Numbered from the stretch's first letter, positions 8,930 through 18,008 are shown. The stretch: 64,000 nt of DNA from Bacteroidales bacterium UBA5371 (GCA_002407855.1 DHPF01000006.1:186001-250000); one strand, 5' to 3'. Notes: generated by a model not told the origin, from the sequence alone. Made by a program: numbers and translations.

Positions 8930-9880
8930 ATGAAAAGAAAATTATTATTTTTATTGTCGTTCTGTTTAATAAGTGCAACATGTATGTATGCACAATTAAA
9001 AGTAACAAACAACGGAAATGTTGGAATTGGAACAAATAATCCAACAACAAAACTTCAAATTAATGGAGAAGGATGCTTGGTATCTAATGCTGGACAATGG
9101 GGAAGATCTTTTTGGGTAAAAGTATATAATGAAAATGCTTGTGCTTATCATTTGCGGAGTGAACGAATAGGCCGCGATGTCTTTTATGTATGTGAAGCGG
9201 GTTATCTTTATACTTTACGTGGAGGATATTGTGGTTCTGATATAAATTTAAAAAAGAATATTCAACAGATAGAATCTCCTCTTCATAGATTAAAATTACT
9301 AAATGGAGTAAAGTATCAATTTAAAGATGATAAAGAAAATTATAGACTTGGACTAATTGCTCAAGATGTTGAACAAGTTTTTCCTGAAGTTGTGAAAACA
9401 ATGCCCGATTCTATAAAAGCTATTGCCTATACTGATTTAATTGCAGTTACCATAGAGGCAATTAAAGAACAGCAACAACAAATCTCAACCCTCCAAAATA
9501 TAGTTGTTCAACAAGAAAAAGACATAATTGACCTAAAAAACAATTTGTCTTTTTGTTGTGGTATAGAAATAAAAAGCATGCAAGATAGCATTACCTCTAC
9601 TTTAAATCAAGTTAGAGACTCTGCAATACTCTTTGAAAATGTACCAAATCCTTTTTCTTTGAACACAACAATAAACTTTATTTTGCCATTAAACTACTCT
9701 AATGCTAAGATAACTATTTATAACTTACAAGGATTAGAATTAAGAACATATAATCTAACTCAAAATGGTAGTGGTAGCGTAATAGTTCAAGGCTCTGAAC
9801 TTCCTGCTGGAATGTATTTGTATTCATTATTTGTGGATAATGTTTTGATTGATACTAAACGTATGATATTAACTAAATAA
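8930..9880 (+). CDS. Secreted protein with S74 intramolecular chaperone domain and type IX sorting signal
   Basis: This 316-residue protein has a signal peptide (residues 1-21, cut near YAQ). A short fibre-like region follows with NVGIGTNNPTTKLQING, a common lead-in to S74 proteins. The S74 (endosialidase chaperone) domain begins at S103-D104 (GSDINLKKNIQQIE) and includes YRLGLIAQDVEQVFPEVV. A coiled coil rich in Gln covers about 178-206. The C-terminal 80 residues are a type A T9SS sorting domain (NVPNPFS, then LPAGMYLYSL and TKRMILTK). It is probably exported to the cell surface through the type IX system. If the S74 domain cuts itself at Ser103, the sorting signal would leave with the chaperone half. 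It heads a run with GH16 and two lipoprotein genes. Confidence 0.85.
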   Translation: MKRKLLFLLSFCLISATCMYAQLKVTNNGNVGIGTNNPTTKLQINGEGCLVSNAGQWGRSFWVKVYNENACAYHLRSERIGRDVFYVCEAGYLYTLRGGYCGSDINLKKNIQQIESPLHRLKLLNGVKYQFKDDKENYRLGLIAQDVEQVFPEVVKTMPDSIKAIAYTDLIAVTIEAIKEQQQQISTLQNIVVQQEKDIIDLKNNLSFCCGIEIKSMQDSITSTLNQVRDSAILFENVPNPFSLNTTINFILPLNYSNAKITIYNLQGLELRTYNLTQNGSGSVIVQGSELPAGMYLYSLFVDNVLIDTKRMILTK

Positions 9881-9890
9881 ATGAATTATT

Positions 9891-10985
9891 ATGAAAAGAT
9901 ATATTATATTATTTTTGGTATTAATTTCATTAAATAATCTTTTTTCTCAGACACCTAATAACGATCCTAATTGGGAATTAGTTTGGAGAGATGATTTTAA
10001 TACATTAAATACTAATATTTGGAAAGTAATGGATAATTTTGACCATTATTGTTCTAATCCTACTGTTAGTCTAAGTAGGAATGTAGCGGTATCAAATGGA
10101 AGTCTTGAAATGACATTAAAAAAAGAAGATTATCGTTGTCCTAACCAATTTGTTAATCCATGGTTTTGTGTCTGTCAGTATAATAACAATTCACACATAT
10201 ACAGGTATACTACTGGTAGTGTAGAAACTCAAAACGATTATTCTACTCAATTTGGATATATGGAAGCAAGAATTGCTTTCCCATATAACTATAATTTTAC
10301 AGGGGCTTTTTGGACATTTGTAAAAGAAGGTATAGCTTATTCAAATGGAGAAGGCTGTATTGAAGCAGATACTAACGCATCTGAAATAGATATAGTTGAG
10401 TTCAAAGGTAACTTAAAGGATCATGGCATTGAGGATAGTACTATTACTCGTTATTATTTAACTTCATGTATTCATAGATGTTATGATACTACTTATTTTT
10501 GGGATAATTATGCTCAATGTTTTAGTCCGCCAAATTATGAGTGGGATGATAATATTTGGCATACTTATGCTTTAGAATGGTCTCCAAACAGATTAATATT
10601 TTATGTTGATGATTATCCTCATAGAATAATAACTGATCATAAAATTTTTATGCCTGTTAGAATATTATTAGGATTAAATCTTATGGGCGACACACCTGCA
10701 AACGCAAATATACCTTTACCAAGAAAAATGAAAGTAGATTATGTTAGTGTGTATAGATTGAAAAAAGATTGCGATACTGAACTTAATTTATGTAATTACA
10801 ATTTCTCCAATTATGATAATACAGTGAAAAAGAAAATTACAATAGGAAATGGTTCTTGTTCAAATAGTATAAGTGTAGGTGATAATGTTTTTCTTAGAGC
10901 CTCAGAAGAAGTTTTAATAAATGGAGATTTTACAGTACCTGTAGGTGCAGAACTATTTATAGATGTAGATCAATGTGAACGTTAA
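9891..10985 (+). CDS. Glycoside hydrolase family 16 (beta-glucanase-like), secreted
   Basis: The 364-residue protein has a signal peptide (1-20) and a GH16 fold: WELVWRDDFNTLNTNIWKV, then FGYMEARIAFPYNYNFTGAFW, the catalytic motif E165-I-D167-I-V-E170 (nucleophile and acid/base), and WHTYALEWSPNRLIFYVDD. GH16 enzymes cut beta-1,3/1,4-glucans or related galactans; the substrate cannot be told from this. It is cysteine-rich for the family (at least ten Cys). A C-terminal module at about 300-364 (VFLRASEEVLINGDFTVPVGA) resembles small beta-stack modules on secreted Bacteroidetes proteins. It starts 10 nt after the S74 gene. No SusC/SusD pair is present, so this is not a classic polysaccharide locus. 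Confidence 0.87.
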   Translation: MKRYIILFLVLISLNNLFSQTPNNDPNWELVWRDDFNTLNTNIWKVMDNFDHYCSNPTVSLSRNVAVSNGSLEMTLKKEDYRCPNQFVNPWFCVCQYNNNSHIYRYTTGSVETQNDYSTQFGYMEARIAFPYNYNFTGAFWTFVKEGIAYSNGEGCIEADTNASEIDIVEFKGNLKDHGIEDSTITRYYLTSCIHRCYDTTYFWDNYAQCFSPPNYEWDDNIWHTYALEWSPNRLIFYVDDYPHRIITDHKIFMPVRILLGLNLMGDTPANANIPLPRKMKVDYVSVYRLKKDCDTELNLCNYNFSNYDNTVKKKITIGNGSCSNSISVGDNVFLRASEEVLINGDFTVPVGAELFIDVDQCER

Positions 10986-10989
10986 ATTT

Positions 10990-11015
10990 TAATATATAAA
11001 TGCCTTATGAAAAAG
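10990..11015. repeat. Direct repeat, copy 1 of 2, spanning a lipoprotein start
   Basis: The 26 bp here are identical to 11498-11523. The repeat covers the spacer (TAATATATAAATGCCTT), the ATG and the first codons of the lipoprotein gene. Confidence 0.8.
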
Positions 11016-11489
11016 ATTTTTGTTATTTTAGTTCTTTTATCATCATTATTGTTTATTTATTCTTCTTGTAAGGACGATAATGATAATAACCTTAATGATA
11101 ATATAGATTATTCTTCAAAGAATATGCAGGGAAAATATCAGTTTTGTTTAAATTGTAATCATTTTAATGATAGCATGCCGTATTCTGAGATTTCTCTTTG
11201 GGAGGTAACAGATACTAGTTTCCGTCTTCACAGATACTTAAGTAGTCAACCTCAAATTTCCAGACTTAAAAAAGAGGGTGCTAATTTCCATGATGAATAT
11301 ACTGTTTATGGTGGTATATTAAAGCCGTATTGGATAAAAGGAGTTATAAAATACATAAAAGGAAGTAACCCTTATTTAAGTGATTATTATTATGAGTTAA
11401 GAGGTATATATTGTTCTGATATACTATTTATGGACACTATAGGAACCTTTTATGCAAGACAAAAAACTCGTGTACCTGAAGCTTATTGA
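11007..11489 (+). CDS. Lipoprotein, unknown function (first of a pair)
   Basis: The 160-residue protein has a lipoprotein signal (MKKIFVILVLLSSLLFIYSSC, lipid-modified Cys21) followed by the Asp/Asn-rich stretch KDDNDNNLNDN. Acidic residues after the Cys are typical of Bacteroidetes surface-exposed lipoproteins. The mature part is mostly predicted beta, with aromatic repeats such as YYYELRGIYC. I do not recognise the family. It lies 21 nt after the GH16 gene and is the likely third gene of that operon. It resembles the next gene in layout more than in sequence. Confidence 0.8.
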   Translation: MKKIFVILVLLSSLLFIYSSCKDDNDNNLNDNIDYSSKNMQGKYQFCLNCNHFNDSMPYSEISLWEVTDTSFRLHRYLSSQPQISRLKKEGANFHDEYTVYGGILKPYWIKGVIKYIKGSNPYLSDYYYELRGIYCSDILFMDTIGTFYARQKTRVPEAY

Positions 11490-11497
11490 TTAAATTA

Positions 11498-11523
11498 TAA
11501 TATATAAATGCCTTATGAAAAAG
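11498..11523. repeat. Direct repeat, copy 2 of 2, spanning a lipoprotein start
   Basis: Identical to 10990-11015 over 26 bp, in the same position relative to the ATG. Confidence 0.8.
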
Positions 11524-12072
11524 TATATTTTATTAGCCTTATTAGGCTTATTGTCCTTATTGTTTTTTTCTTGCAAGGAAGAAGAAGATAATAATAATGG
11601 TAATATAACAACTCCTGTTAATTCTATGGATATTTCAGGGGTATATTATGTTGATATATATCATAATAATGTAGAGGTGCTTGATAGAGGTTATTTTGTA
11701 ATAAAAAGAAAAGATGCTAATAGCTTTTATTTATCACTACTATACCATGATGAAACTCTTTATTCACCTTTAACAATAGTTAGTGTTTATGATAGTAATA
11801 GGGTTAAGGGAGAATTCTTATTGCCCGACCCTCCAAATTCTGGTGAGTGGATTACATGTGAATTTGATGCTGTGTATTCTGATAATAATACTGATGTTTA
11901 CCCTTATCCATTAGATAGCATAAGTGGAACATGGAAAGGAAGATATTTTTATTATGGCTCACCAAGTTTTCCTGCTGGTTATACTGATGTTGAAAATGGA
12001 ATATTTATTCTAAGAAAGATACCTGTCTTTAATGAAGATGTAATACCTCCATTCCCTTACCCTCAAAAATAG
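11515..12072 (+). CDS. Lipoprotein, unknown function (second of a pair)
   Basis: The 185-residue protein has a lipoprotein signal (LLSLLFFSCKEEEDNN, Cys20) followed by an acidic run and a linker with TTPVNSMDISGVYYV. The mature part is predicted beta with a W-x-G pattern (SISGTWKGRYFYYG), which is loosely lipocalin-like; this is a guess. Its start region is a perfect 26-bp copy of that of the preceding lipoprotein gene, so the pair may have arisen by duplication followed by strong divergence. It ends the accessory group; the next gene is on the other strand. Confidence 0.8.
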   Translation: MKKYILLALLGLLSLLFFSCKEEEDNNNGNITTPVNSMDISGVYYVDIYHNNVEVLDRGYFVIKRKDANSFYLSLLYHDETLYSPLTIVSVYDSNRVKGEFLLPDPPNSGEWITCEFDAVYSDNNTDVYPYPLDSISGTWKGRYFYYGSPSFPAGYTDVENGIFILRKIPVFNEDVIPPFPYPQK

Positions 12073-12091
12073 TTTTAGTAAGGATTTCTTT

Positions 12092-12316
12092 CTATTTGTC
12101 GAAGATATTCATTTGCACAGGGTCAAAAAGCCCTAATTGATTTTCTGGAGTAGGAACTTCTTCGGATATATTATTGAGTAAATAATGCTTCAATATACGC
12201 TTTATGGCTATGGTTTGTCCTAAATTATTTACTATGCAATAGCGATTAAGGAGCTTTTGGTCTGCTTGGGAAAGCTTTATCTTGTGAATTATCTGTTTTT
12301 GTTTTTTATTTCTCAT
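12092..12316 (-). CDS. Small basic protein with two clamp-binding-like motifs at the C-terminus
   Basis: This 74-residue protein has a basic helical region (residues 1-45, HKIKLSQADQKLLNRYC) that could be a small DNA-binding fold of the ribbon-helix-helix kind. It ends in a tail with two pentapeptides, QLGLF (60-64) and QMNIF (68-72). QL-x-L-F is the known binding motif for the bacterial sliding clamp DnaN. Having two copies 8 residues apart is suggestive but unproven. The gene has its own -7 box and diverges from kdsA. I cannot assign it to a named family. Confidence 0.75.
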   Translation of the reverse strand: MRNKKQKQIIHKIKLSQADQKLLNRYCIVNNLGQTIAIKRILKHYLLNNISEEVPTPENQLGLFDPVQMNIFDK

Positions 12317-12334
12317 TTCTCACTATTATGGTTA

Positions 12335-12342
12335 CAAAAGTA
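12335..12342 (-). promoter_or_regulatory. -7 box for the small clamp-motif gene
   Basis: The minus strand reads TACTTTTG, 18 nt before the ATG at 12316. It sits beside the plus-strand box of kdsA, so the two divergent promoters nearly overlap. Confidence 0.6.
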
Positions 12343-12343
12343 T

Positions 12344-12351
12344 TATTTTTG
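12344..12351 (+). promoter_or_regulatory. -7 box for kdsA
   Basis: TATTTTTG followed by C, 53 nt before the kdsA ATG. Confidence 0.55.
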
Positions 12352-12404
12352 CAAATATTATATGAATATCCAATTAAAGAATTACTAACAAATATTGTTG
12401 ATAG

Positions 12405-13211
12405 ATGGAACTATACTCAAAACTTAAAGAAAATAAAGATAATTTCTTTCTTATTGCAGGTCCTTGCGTAATTGAAAATAAGGAAATGCCCTTTGAAATA
12501 GCCGAAAAACTAATTGAGATTACAAAGAAATTAGATATACCATTTGTTTTTAAGGCTTCTTATCGTAAGGCTAATCGTTCAAGTATTGAATCTTTCACAG
12601 GGATAGGTGATACTCAGGGTTTGGAAATTTTAAAACTCATAAGAGAGAAATACAATATTCCTGTTATAACTGATATTCATTCAAAGGATGAGGCTATTAT
12701 TGCTGCCGATTATGTGGATATTCTTCAAATCCCCGCTTTTCTTTGTCGCCAAACCGATATATTGGTGGCAGCTGCCCAAACAGGTAAGATTGTAAACGTT
12801 AAAAAGGGACAATTTCTTTCTGCTGAGGCTATGAAGTATGTGGTTCAGAAGATAAGAAAGGCAGGCAATGAAAAGATATTTTTAACCGATAGGGGAACTA
12901 TGTTTGGTTATCAAGATTTAGTGGTTGATTTTCGTTCTATCCCAACAATGCAAGAGAATAATGTTCCGGTTATTATGGATGTAACTCATTCTTTACAACA
13001 GCCCAATCAGTCTTGTGGTATAACTGCTGGCCAGCCTAAAATGATAGAGACAATAGCTAAGGCTGCTGTTGCGGTTGGTGTGGATGGGCTTTTTATGGAA
13101 ACTCATCCTAATCCAAAGATTGCAAAGAGTGATGGTGCAAATATGATTTCATTAGATTTGGTTGAAGCTCTACTTTACAAATTAGTTAAGATAAGAAAAG
13201 CTTTAAAGTAA
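12405..13211 (+). CDS. kdsA: 3-deoxy-8-phosphooctulonate synthase (KDO-8-P synthase)
   Basis: KdsA condenses phosphoenolpyruvate with arabinose 5-phosphate to give KDO-8-phosphate for the lipopolysaccharide inner core. The 268-residue protein shows the family signatures IAGPCVIENKEMPFEIAEKL, FKASYRKANRSSIESFTG, IPVITDIHSK, VDILQIPAFLCRQTDLL-like and MFGYQDLVVDFRSIP, and ends with DGLFMETHPNPKIAKSDGANM. The length is normal. It is a single gene with its own promoter and a strong hairpin terminator. Confidence 0.98.
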   Translation: MELYSKLKENKDNFFLIAGPCVIENKEMPFEIAEKLIEITKKLDIPFVFKASYRKANRSSIESFTGIGDTQGLEILKLIREKYNIPVITDIHSKDEAIIAADYVDILQIPAFLCRQTDILVAAAQTGKIVNVKKGQFLSAEAMKYVVQKIRKAGNEKIFLTDRGTMFGYQDLVVDFRSIPTMQENNVPVIMDVTHSLQQPNQSCGITAGQPKMIETIAKAAVAVGVDGLFMETHPNPKIAKSDGANMISLDLVEALLYKLVKIRKALK

Positions 13212-13277
13212 ACGGCCTGCACTTTTATTCTAAAACAAAATCAAGAGATAAAACGCAAAACTAATACTTATAAAAGC

Positions 13278-13306
13278 AAACGGCGAGAATTAATTCTCGC
13301 CGTTTT
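13278..13306. terminator. Bidirectional terminator between kdsA and the 1000-residue cargo gene
   Basis: AAACGGCGAGAATT is followed at once by its exact reverse complement, a perfect 28-bp palindrome with a T on the plus side and A-rich sequence before it. It lies between two convergent genes. Confidence 0.9.
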
Positions 13307-13346
13307 AGTGTTATGATTGGTTATGGGTTATTCTAAGTTCTATTCT

Positions 13347-16300
13347 TTACCTTAATACCTCAATTGATCCGTTATATTCTATATTCCTAATAGGTCCTCT
13401 TCCAACAAATCGGTAGAAGTATGTTCCGGTTGTAGAGTTTGTTTTAACAGGGTCCCACATTTCTTCGTTAGCTCTAATATCTTGTTTGTAGAAGATACGT
13501 TTTCCGTGTTGATTGTAGATTGACAATTCGTTGTCAGGGAATGATTGTCCGGAAACTAAGTTAGAAATAATTAGCACATCATTAATTCCATCACCATTAG
13601 GGGTTAGAACATTAGGAAATATCAGATTATCGTTTATAATTGTAACTACCTTTGAAATTGTGTCATGACAATCGTAAATTATTCCACTTGGAGATAAGTT
13701 TACGCTATATGCATCAAGAGTAATATTGTAGTTTCCTTCAACATTGTAGCCAGTAACAGGAGTCCAAGTGTATGATGGTTCATATCCAAATACATTTTCT
13801 CTGAAATCATTCATCTTACTTGCTTGCACTTTCCATATATATTGATTGGTTGGGTCATGAGGAGAGGTAAGGTTGATTAAGTTAATTGTAGGCATTGTTA
13901 CCGAAGGGTTGGTTGGGTTCCAGCCAAAGTCTGCAATAGGACTCTTATATACATTAATAATTCCTGTTTCATATATTGAGTCTGTACAGTTATTTGCTGA
14001 GGTTACTTTTAAACTCACGTCATAAGTTCCATAAGGGAATGAGAATGATGGGTTAGGCTCTGTGGATGTGAAAGGTCCAACCTTCCATAAATAAGTTGCA
14101 GCATTATTAGATGTGCTATGTAAAGTGAATTCTAATGGTTCGCAACCTTCCAATGGGTTTTTGTTCATATCAAACGAAGCTAAGGCTGCAGGATAAACAA
14201 TTAGATTTACACTATCTATTCCATAGCAATATATTTCTCCATTATAATTTGTTACCTGTGCAATGTATGTTATTTCAGAGTTTGAATTGGCTGCTGTTTG
14301 TGCTGTAATTTGTTGAGTTGTTTCGCCATTTGGTTCCCATATATAGCTTGTTGCACCAGGGTTTCCAGCGTCAAGCACAGCATTCATACTTTCACAAACT
14401 GCTCTATCTGGACCTAAATCTACCACAGGAGTACGAACAACTTTCAGGTTGGTTGCAGTGTCCCATACACAACCAAATTCATCTACTATATGTATATCAT
14501 ATTTAAATGCTCCACTGGTATCAACTGGATGAATTTCGGCAGATGTTGAAGTAAAGGTTTGCATAAAAGGTCCATCCCAAGCAACAGTATCTATTGCAAC
14601 TTGATATTCCCAGTTTGCACTGCTTGTCATACCTAATTCCATATACCATGAGAAAACAAATCCATTATCTATTCCCCAGTCATCGCAAACTTCAATTTCC
14701 CATTGACCATTCATAGGACAACCAACAAGAGACCCAAATCCTCCTTGTGGTTTGTAATATCTATTTGTTACACTTGCAATGGTATCTGCTCTATTGGTAG
14801 AGTCGCAGGTCTGACAATTCCATGCAGGATTGGTTAAAGAAACTCCTGCAACTTGTTGGCAATCGTTTAATAAAGGACTTGCTGGAACTGTTCTTAAAGT
14901 AGAGAAACAATACCACCAACCTTCGCCAGCAAGATTAGGTGGGGTAGTACAAGGATTTGTGGAGTCAAAATTCCCATGAGCATTTCCTCCGGCAGGAATT
15001 CCTAAGTATTTACTTCCTCCTGCTTTTGTTTTTAATTCAACTCTCTTACCATCTGGACAAACAAGCCATATATATATATCTCCTATGTAAGAGTGTTCCA
15101 TATTTACACAAACTGAAATAATATCATTGGCAGATTGGATTTGGCTTCCAGGACGAAATTGGTCAAAAAATACAGGAGAAGAATAACATTGCATACCTCC
15201 ACCCGGAACACATAATGGTCCGTCAGGAATAAACACCGTTGAGTCAAATTGTTCTTTAAATTGTTTTTTAAAGTCCATAGAGTCTGTTGAAACAGTTTGA
15301 TTACCTCCATAACCTACTTTTAATTTGAATAAATCTCCTGAACACATTGTAGGTAGTGGTGCAACAGTTTTTATAGGATTACGAGAGATACGAATACGTG
15401 TATCAATAGTATTTCTGCTATAACAACCTGTTCCATTAACATATTTTTGATTGGTATCTAAAACATAAAGGCTTAAATCGTATCCTGTTACAGTAGACCA
15501 TTTATGTCCAACGGAATTATTTACTAAATAAGTTGTAGGAGGATTGGTAGAGCTGTCTGTTATGGTATAAGAACTATGTGAAAAGGCAGTTGAATCAGAA
15601 ATTCCGTCTCCAAAGTTCCAAGTATATGCACATGTAGAATCGGATTGGTGATAAAGATTGTTGTTTTCTGGGAACTGAGCTTTTGGAACTAAAACAATAG
15701 AATCCCCAACGCAGAAATCAACAGATTTAAAACGCACCAAAGAAACAACACTATCACCTGCGTCATTATAAATTGAATCAACGCCTTCTTTAACAGGACG
15801 AACACTCATATTACCAGCAGTATCAAACTTTATAAAGAAAGTATCCAAAGAAGCAACAGGATATTGACAACGTGCTATACATTCTATCTTTGCTTTAAAT
15901 CCAGAGCTATTTAACATATTATCAGTTACTAACCTTAATGTAATACAACCACTTGTATCACCCATAGTTGATAACAATGTTCTTCCTTCTAAGAAGTTTC
16001 CAGTGAAATCAAATACGTTTTCTGGACTAAATTGTGCACTTGGAATTTTGTATCTTCCATCATAAGCTGTCATTGTATCTCCTTCTCCAAGATTAAACTC
16101 TTGGAAAGATAGAGATAAACGTTGAGTAGCAGTTGGGCTACCAGGACTACGTGTTGCACAAATAGTAATGGAGTAATCATAATTATGTCCATGATTACCA
16201 GTTAAACCCCCATCGTCCACAACATAGCCTCCACATTGTGTAAAGGTTAAACCATTGTTAGTGGCATTTAATAGTCTGTTTTGGGCAAAAGAACCTACTG

Positions 16301-16349
16301 AAAGGATTAAACTCAGACTAAATACTAAAAGAAAAACTAATTTTTTCAT
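13347..16349 (-). CDS. Large T9SS cargo protein: CUB-like, PKD, proprotein convertase P-domain, type B sorting signal
   Basis: The 1000-residue secreted protein has a signal peptide (1-22) and a CUB-like region (about 25-155). PKD-like repeats follow at about 215-330 (CAYTWNFGDG) and 740-900 (AATYLWKVG). At about 390-580 lies a P-domain, with VNMEHSYIGDIYIWLVCPDG and GQWEIEVCDDWGIDNGFVFSW. The C-terminal 90 residues are the gliding-motility/type B sorting domain (FPNVLTPNGDGINDVLIISN, then ELSIYNQHGKRIFY). No peptidase domain is visible, so adhesion or surface display is more likely than catalysis. It has its own promoter. Confidence 0.9.
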   Translation of the reverse strand: MKKLVFLLVFSLSLILSVGSFAQNRLLNATNNGLTFTQCGGYVVDDGGLTGNHGHNYDYSITICATRSPGSPTATQRLSLSFQEFNLGEGDTMTAYDGRYKIPSAQFSPENVFDFTGNFLEGRTLLSTMGDTSGCITLRLVTDNMLNSSGFKAKIECIARCQYPVASLDTFFIKFDTAGNMSVRPVKEGVDSIYNDAGDSVVSLVRFKSVDFCVGDSIVLVPKAQFPENNNLYHQSDSTCAYTWNFGDGISDSTAFSHSSYTITDSSTNPPTTYLVNNSVGHKWSTVTGYDLSLYVLDTNQKYVNGTGCYSRNTIDTRIRISRNPIKTVAPLPTMCSGDLFKLKVGYGGNQTVSTDSMDFKKQFKEQFDSTVFIPDGPLCVPGGGMQCYSSPVFFDQFRPGSQIQSANDIISVCVNMEHSYIGDIYIWLVCPDGKRVELKTKAGGSKYLGIPAGGNAHGNFDSTNPCTTPPNLAGEGWWYCFSTLRTVPASPLLNDCQQVAGVSLTNPAWNCQTCDSTNRADTIASVTNRYYKPQGGFGSLVGCPMNGQWEIEVCDDWGIDNGFVFSWYMELGMTSSANWEYQVAIDTVAWDGPFMQTFTSTSAEIHPVDTSGAFKYDIHIVDEFGCVWDTATNLKVVRTPVVDLGPDRAVCESMNAVLDAGNPGATSYIWEPNGETTQQITAQTAANSNSEITYIAQVTNYNGEIYCYGIDSVNLIVYPAALASFDMNKNPLEGCEPLEFTLHSTSNNAATYLWKVGPFTSTEPNPSFSFPYGTYDVSLKVTSANNCTDSIYETGIINVYKSPIADFGWNPTNPSVTMPTINLINLTSPHDPTNQYIWKVQASKMNDFRENVFGYEPSYTWTPVTGYNVEGNYNITLDAYSVNLSPSGIIYDCHDTISKVVTIINDNLIFPNVLTPNGDGINDVLIISNLVSGQSFPDNELSIYNQHGKRIFYKQDIRANEEMWDPVKTNSTTGTYFYRFVGRGPIRNIEYNGSIEVLR

Positions 16350-16371
16350 ATTGCTGCATTTTTTAATTGTA

Positions 16372-16379
16372 CAAATATA
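16372..16379 (-). promoter_or_regulatory. -7 box for the 1000-residue cargo gene
   Basis: The minus strand reads TATATTTG followed by TAC, 22 nt before the ATG at 16349. Confidence 0.6.
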
Positions 16380-16529
16380 TAATCTTTTTTTTAATTAGGA
16401 ACAAATCATCTAAAAAACTTTCTTTTCTGATTATTTCCTTCTTCACCCATAATAACAACCAAAAGTGCAAAAAAGTAAGTGAAGTAGTCAAAAAAAAAGC
16501 AAATAAAATTCAAAAGAAGAAAAAAATAC

Positions 16530-16537
16530 TATCTTTG
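16530..16537 (+). promoter_or_regulatory. -7 box for hisS
   Basis: TATCTTTG followed by C, a textbook Bacteroidetes box. It predicts a 5' leader of about 85 nt before the ATG at 16631. Confidence 0.7.
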
Positions 16538-16542
16538 CAAAC

Positions 16543-16602
16543 GAAATGTTTTTATTGTAAATACTTGATTTGTTTAGGGTTTTTACGCTGAAAAAACATT
16601 TC
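16543..16602 (+). promoter_or_regulatory. Long-range stem-loop in the hisS leader
   Basis: GAAATGTTTTT (16543-16553) is complementary to AAAAACATTTC (16592-16602), an 11-bp perfect stem enclosing about 38 nt with a smaller GTAAA/TTTAC stem inside. It begins at about the predicted transcription start. It has none of the conserved T-box sequences. Confidence 0.45.
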
Positions 16603-16630
16603 AATTAACTTATAAAAATATTTTTACATA

Positions 16631-17995
16631 ATGAGTCATAATGTGGTAAAAGGGACAAGAGATTTTTTGCCCAATCAAATGAATAAAAGAAATTATATAT
16701 TCAATACAATTGAGAAAATATATCGTCTGCATGGATTTGTGCAAATAGAAACTCCTGCAATAGAAAACCTTTCTACTCTTATGGGCAAATATGGTGAAGA
16801 AGGCGATAGGCTTATATATAAGATATTAAATAGTGGAAACTTTTTAGATAAAATAGAACTTAACAAAGAAACAGAATATAAAAAACTAACAAATCAAATA
16901 GCCGAAAAAGGTTTACGCTACGACCTAACAGTCCCTTTTGCTCGATTTGTTGTAAATAACAGAAACGAAATATCTTTTCCCTTCAAACGCTATCAAATAC
17001 AGCCAGTATGGCGAGCTGACCGACCACAAAAAGGAAGGTATAGAGAGTTTTACCAATGTGATGCAGATATAATAGGAAGCAATTCCCTGCTCAATGAAGT
17101 TGAGCTTTGCCAAATAATAGATGAAGTCTTCAATCTGCTAAGTCTTAATGTAGAATTGAAGATAAACAATAGGAAGATACTATCCGCCATTGCAGAGTTA
17201 ATTAATAAACCAGAAAAACTAATTGACATAACCGTTGCAATAGATAAATTAGATAAAATAGGCTATGATAATGTCATAGCAGAACTTTTAGAGAAAGGAT
17301 TAACCAAAGAAGACATACAAATAATCAATCCTGTGCTTACCCTGAAAGGCGATAATCAAGAAAAAATACAAAAACTAAAAACCCTATTATCTAACTCCGC
17401 AACAGGACTGAAAGGCATTGAAGAGCTTGAAGAGGTTTTCAATAATATTGAGAAATTGAATCTTTCTTGTCTGGTGAATTTTGATATAACCCTTGCACGA
17501 GGACTAAACTACTACACAGGAGCAATCTTTGAAGTAAAGTGTAAGGATGTAAATATGGGCAGCATCGTTGGAGGTGGACGCTACGATAACCTAACAGGTG
17601 TATTTGGAATGAAAGATGTTAGTGGGGTTGGGATAAGTTTTGGAGCCGACCGTATTTATGATTGTCTGGAAGAATTGCAACTTTTCCCAAAAGAAATACT
17701 AACATCCACAACCCTTATGTTTGTCAATTTTGGGGATAAGGAAGCTAAGCAATGTCTGCAATATTCCAATCTCTTACGTCAAAAAGGCATTTCTTGTGAA
17801 CTTTATCCCGATAATGCAAAACTCCAAAAACAAATGAAATATGCTAACGATAAGAATATTCCTTATGTAGCTTTGGTTGGAGAAAATGAATTAATCGAAG
17901 GGGTGATAGTGCTTAAAAATATGCTTTCCTCTGAACAGATTTCATTAACAATAGACAAATTAGCTGACTATATTTTAGAGCAAAAAAAGAGTTGA
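16631..17995 (+). CDS. hisS: Histidyl-tRNA synthetase
   Basis: The class II synthetase charges tRNA-His. At 454 residues it has the N-terminal KGTRDFLP, motif 2 ([18 protein letters not shown] then [15 protein letters not shown]), the histidine-specific [14 protein letters not shown] and GGGRYDNL motifs, and an anticodon-binding domain at about 360-450. The length is normal. It has its own promoter and a leader that can fold. It converges with the DUF454 gene. Confidence 0.98.
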   Translation: MSHNVVKGTRDFLPNQMNKRNYIFNTIEKIYRLHGFVQIETPAIENLSTLMGKYGEEGDRLIYKILNSGNFLDKIELNKETEYKKLTNQIAEKGLRYDLTVPFARFVVNNRNEISFPFKRYQIQPVWRADRPQKGRYREFYQCDADIIGSNSLLNEVELCQIIDEVFNLLSLNVELKINNRKILSAIAELINKPEKLIDITVAIDKLDKIGYDNVIAELLEKGLTKEDIQIINPVLTLKGDNQEKIQKLKTLLSNSATGLKGIEELEEVFNNIEKLNLSCLVNFDITLARGLNYYTGAIFEVKCKDVNMGSIVGGGRYDNLTGVFGMKDVSGVGISFGADRIYDCLEELQLFPKEILTSTTLMFVNFGDKEAKQCLQYSNLLRQKGISCELYPDNAKLQKQMKYANDKNIPYVALVGENELIEGVIVLKNMLSSEQISLTIDKLADYILEQKKS

Positions 17996-18008
17996 TAAGA
18001 ATAAAATA

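Noticed and set aside
8930..12072. Polysaccharide utilisation locus around the GH16 gene
   Set aside because: No SusC/SusD pair, regulator or other carbohydrate enzyme is present.
16367..16591. Plus-strand 74-codon frame between the cargo gene and hisS
   Set aside because: It is Lys/Phe-rich low-complexity sequence that contains the hisS promoter and leader, with no homology I can recognise.
16530..16630. T-box riboswitch before hisS
   Set aside because: No T-box consensus or specifier loop is visible, and T-boxes are a Gram-positive feature.
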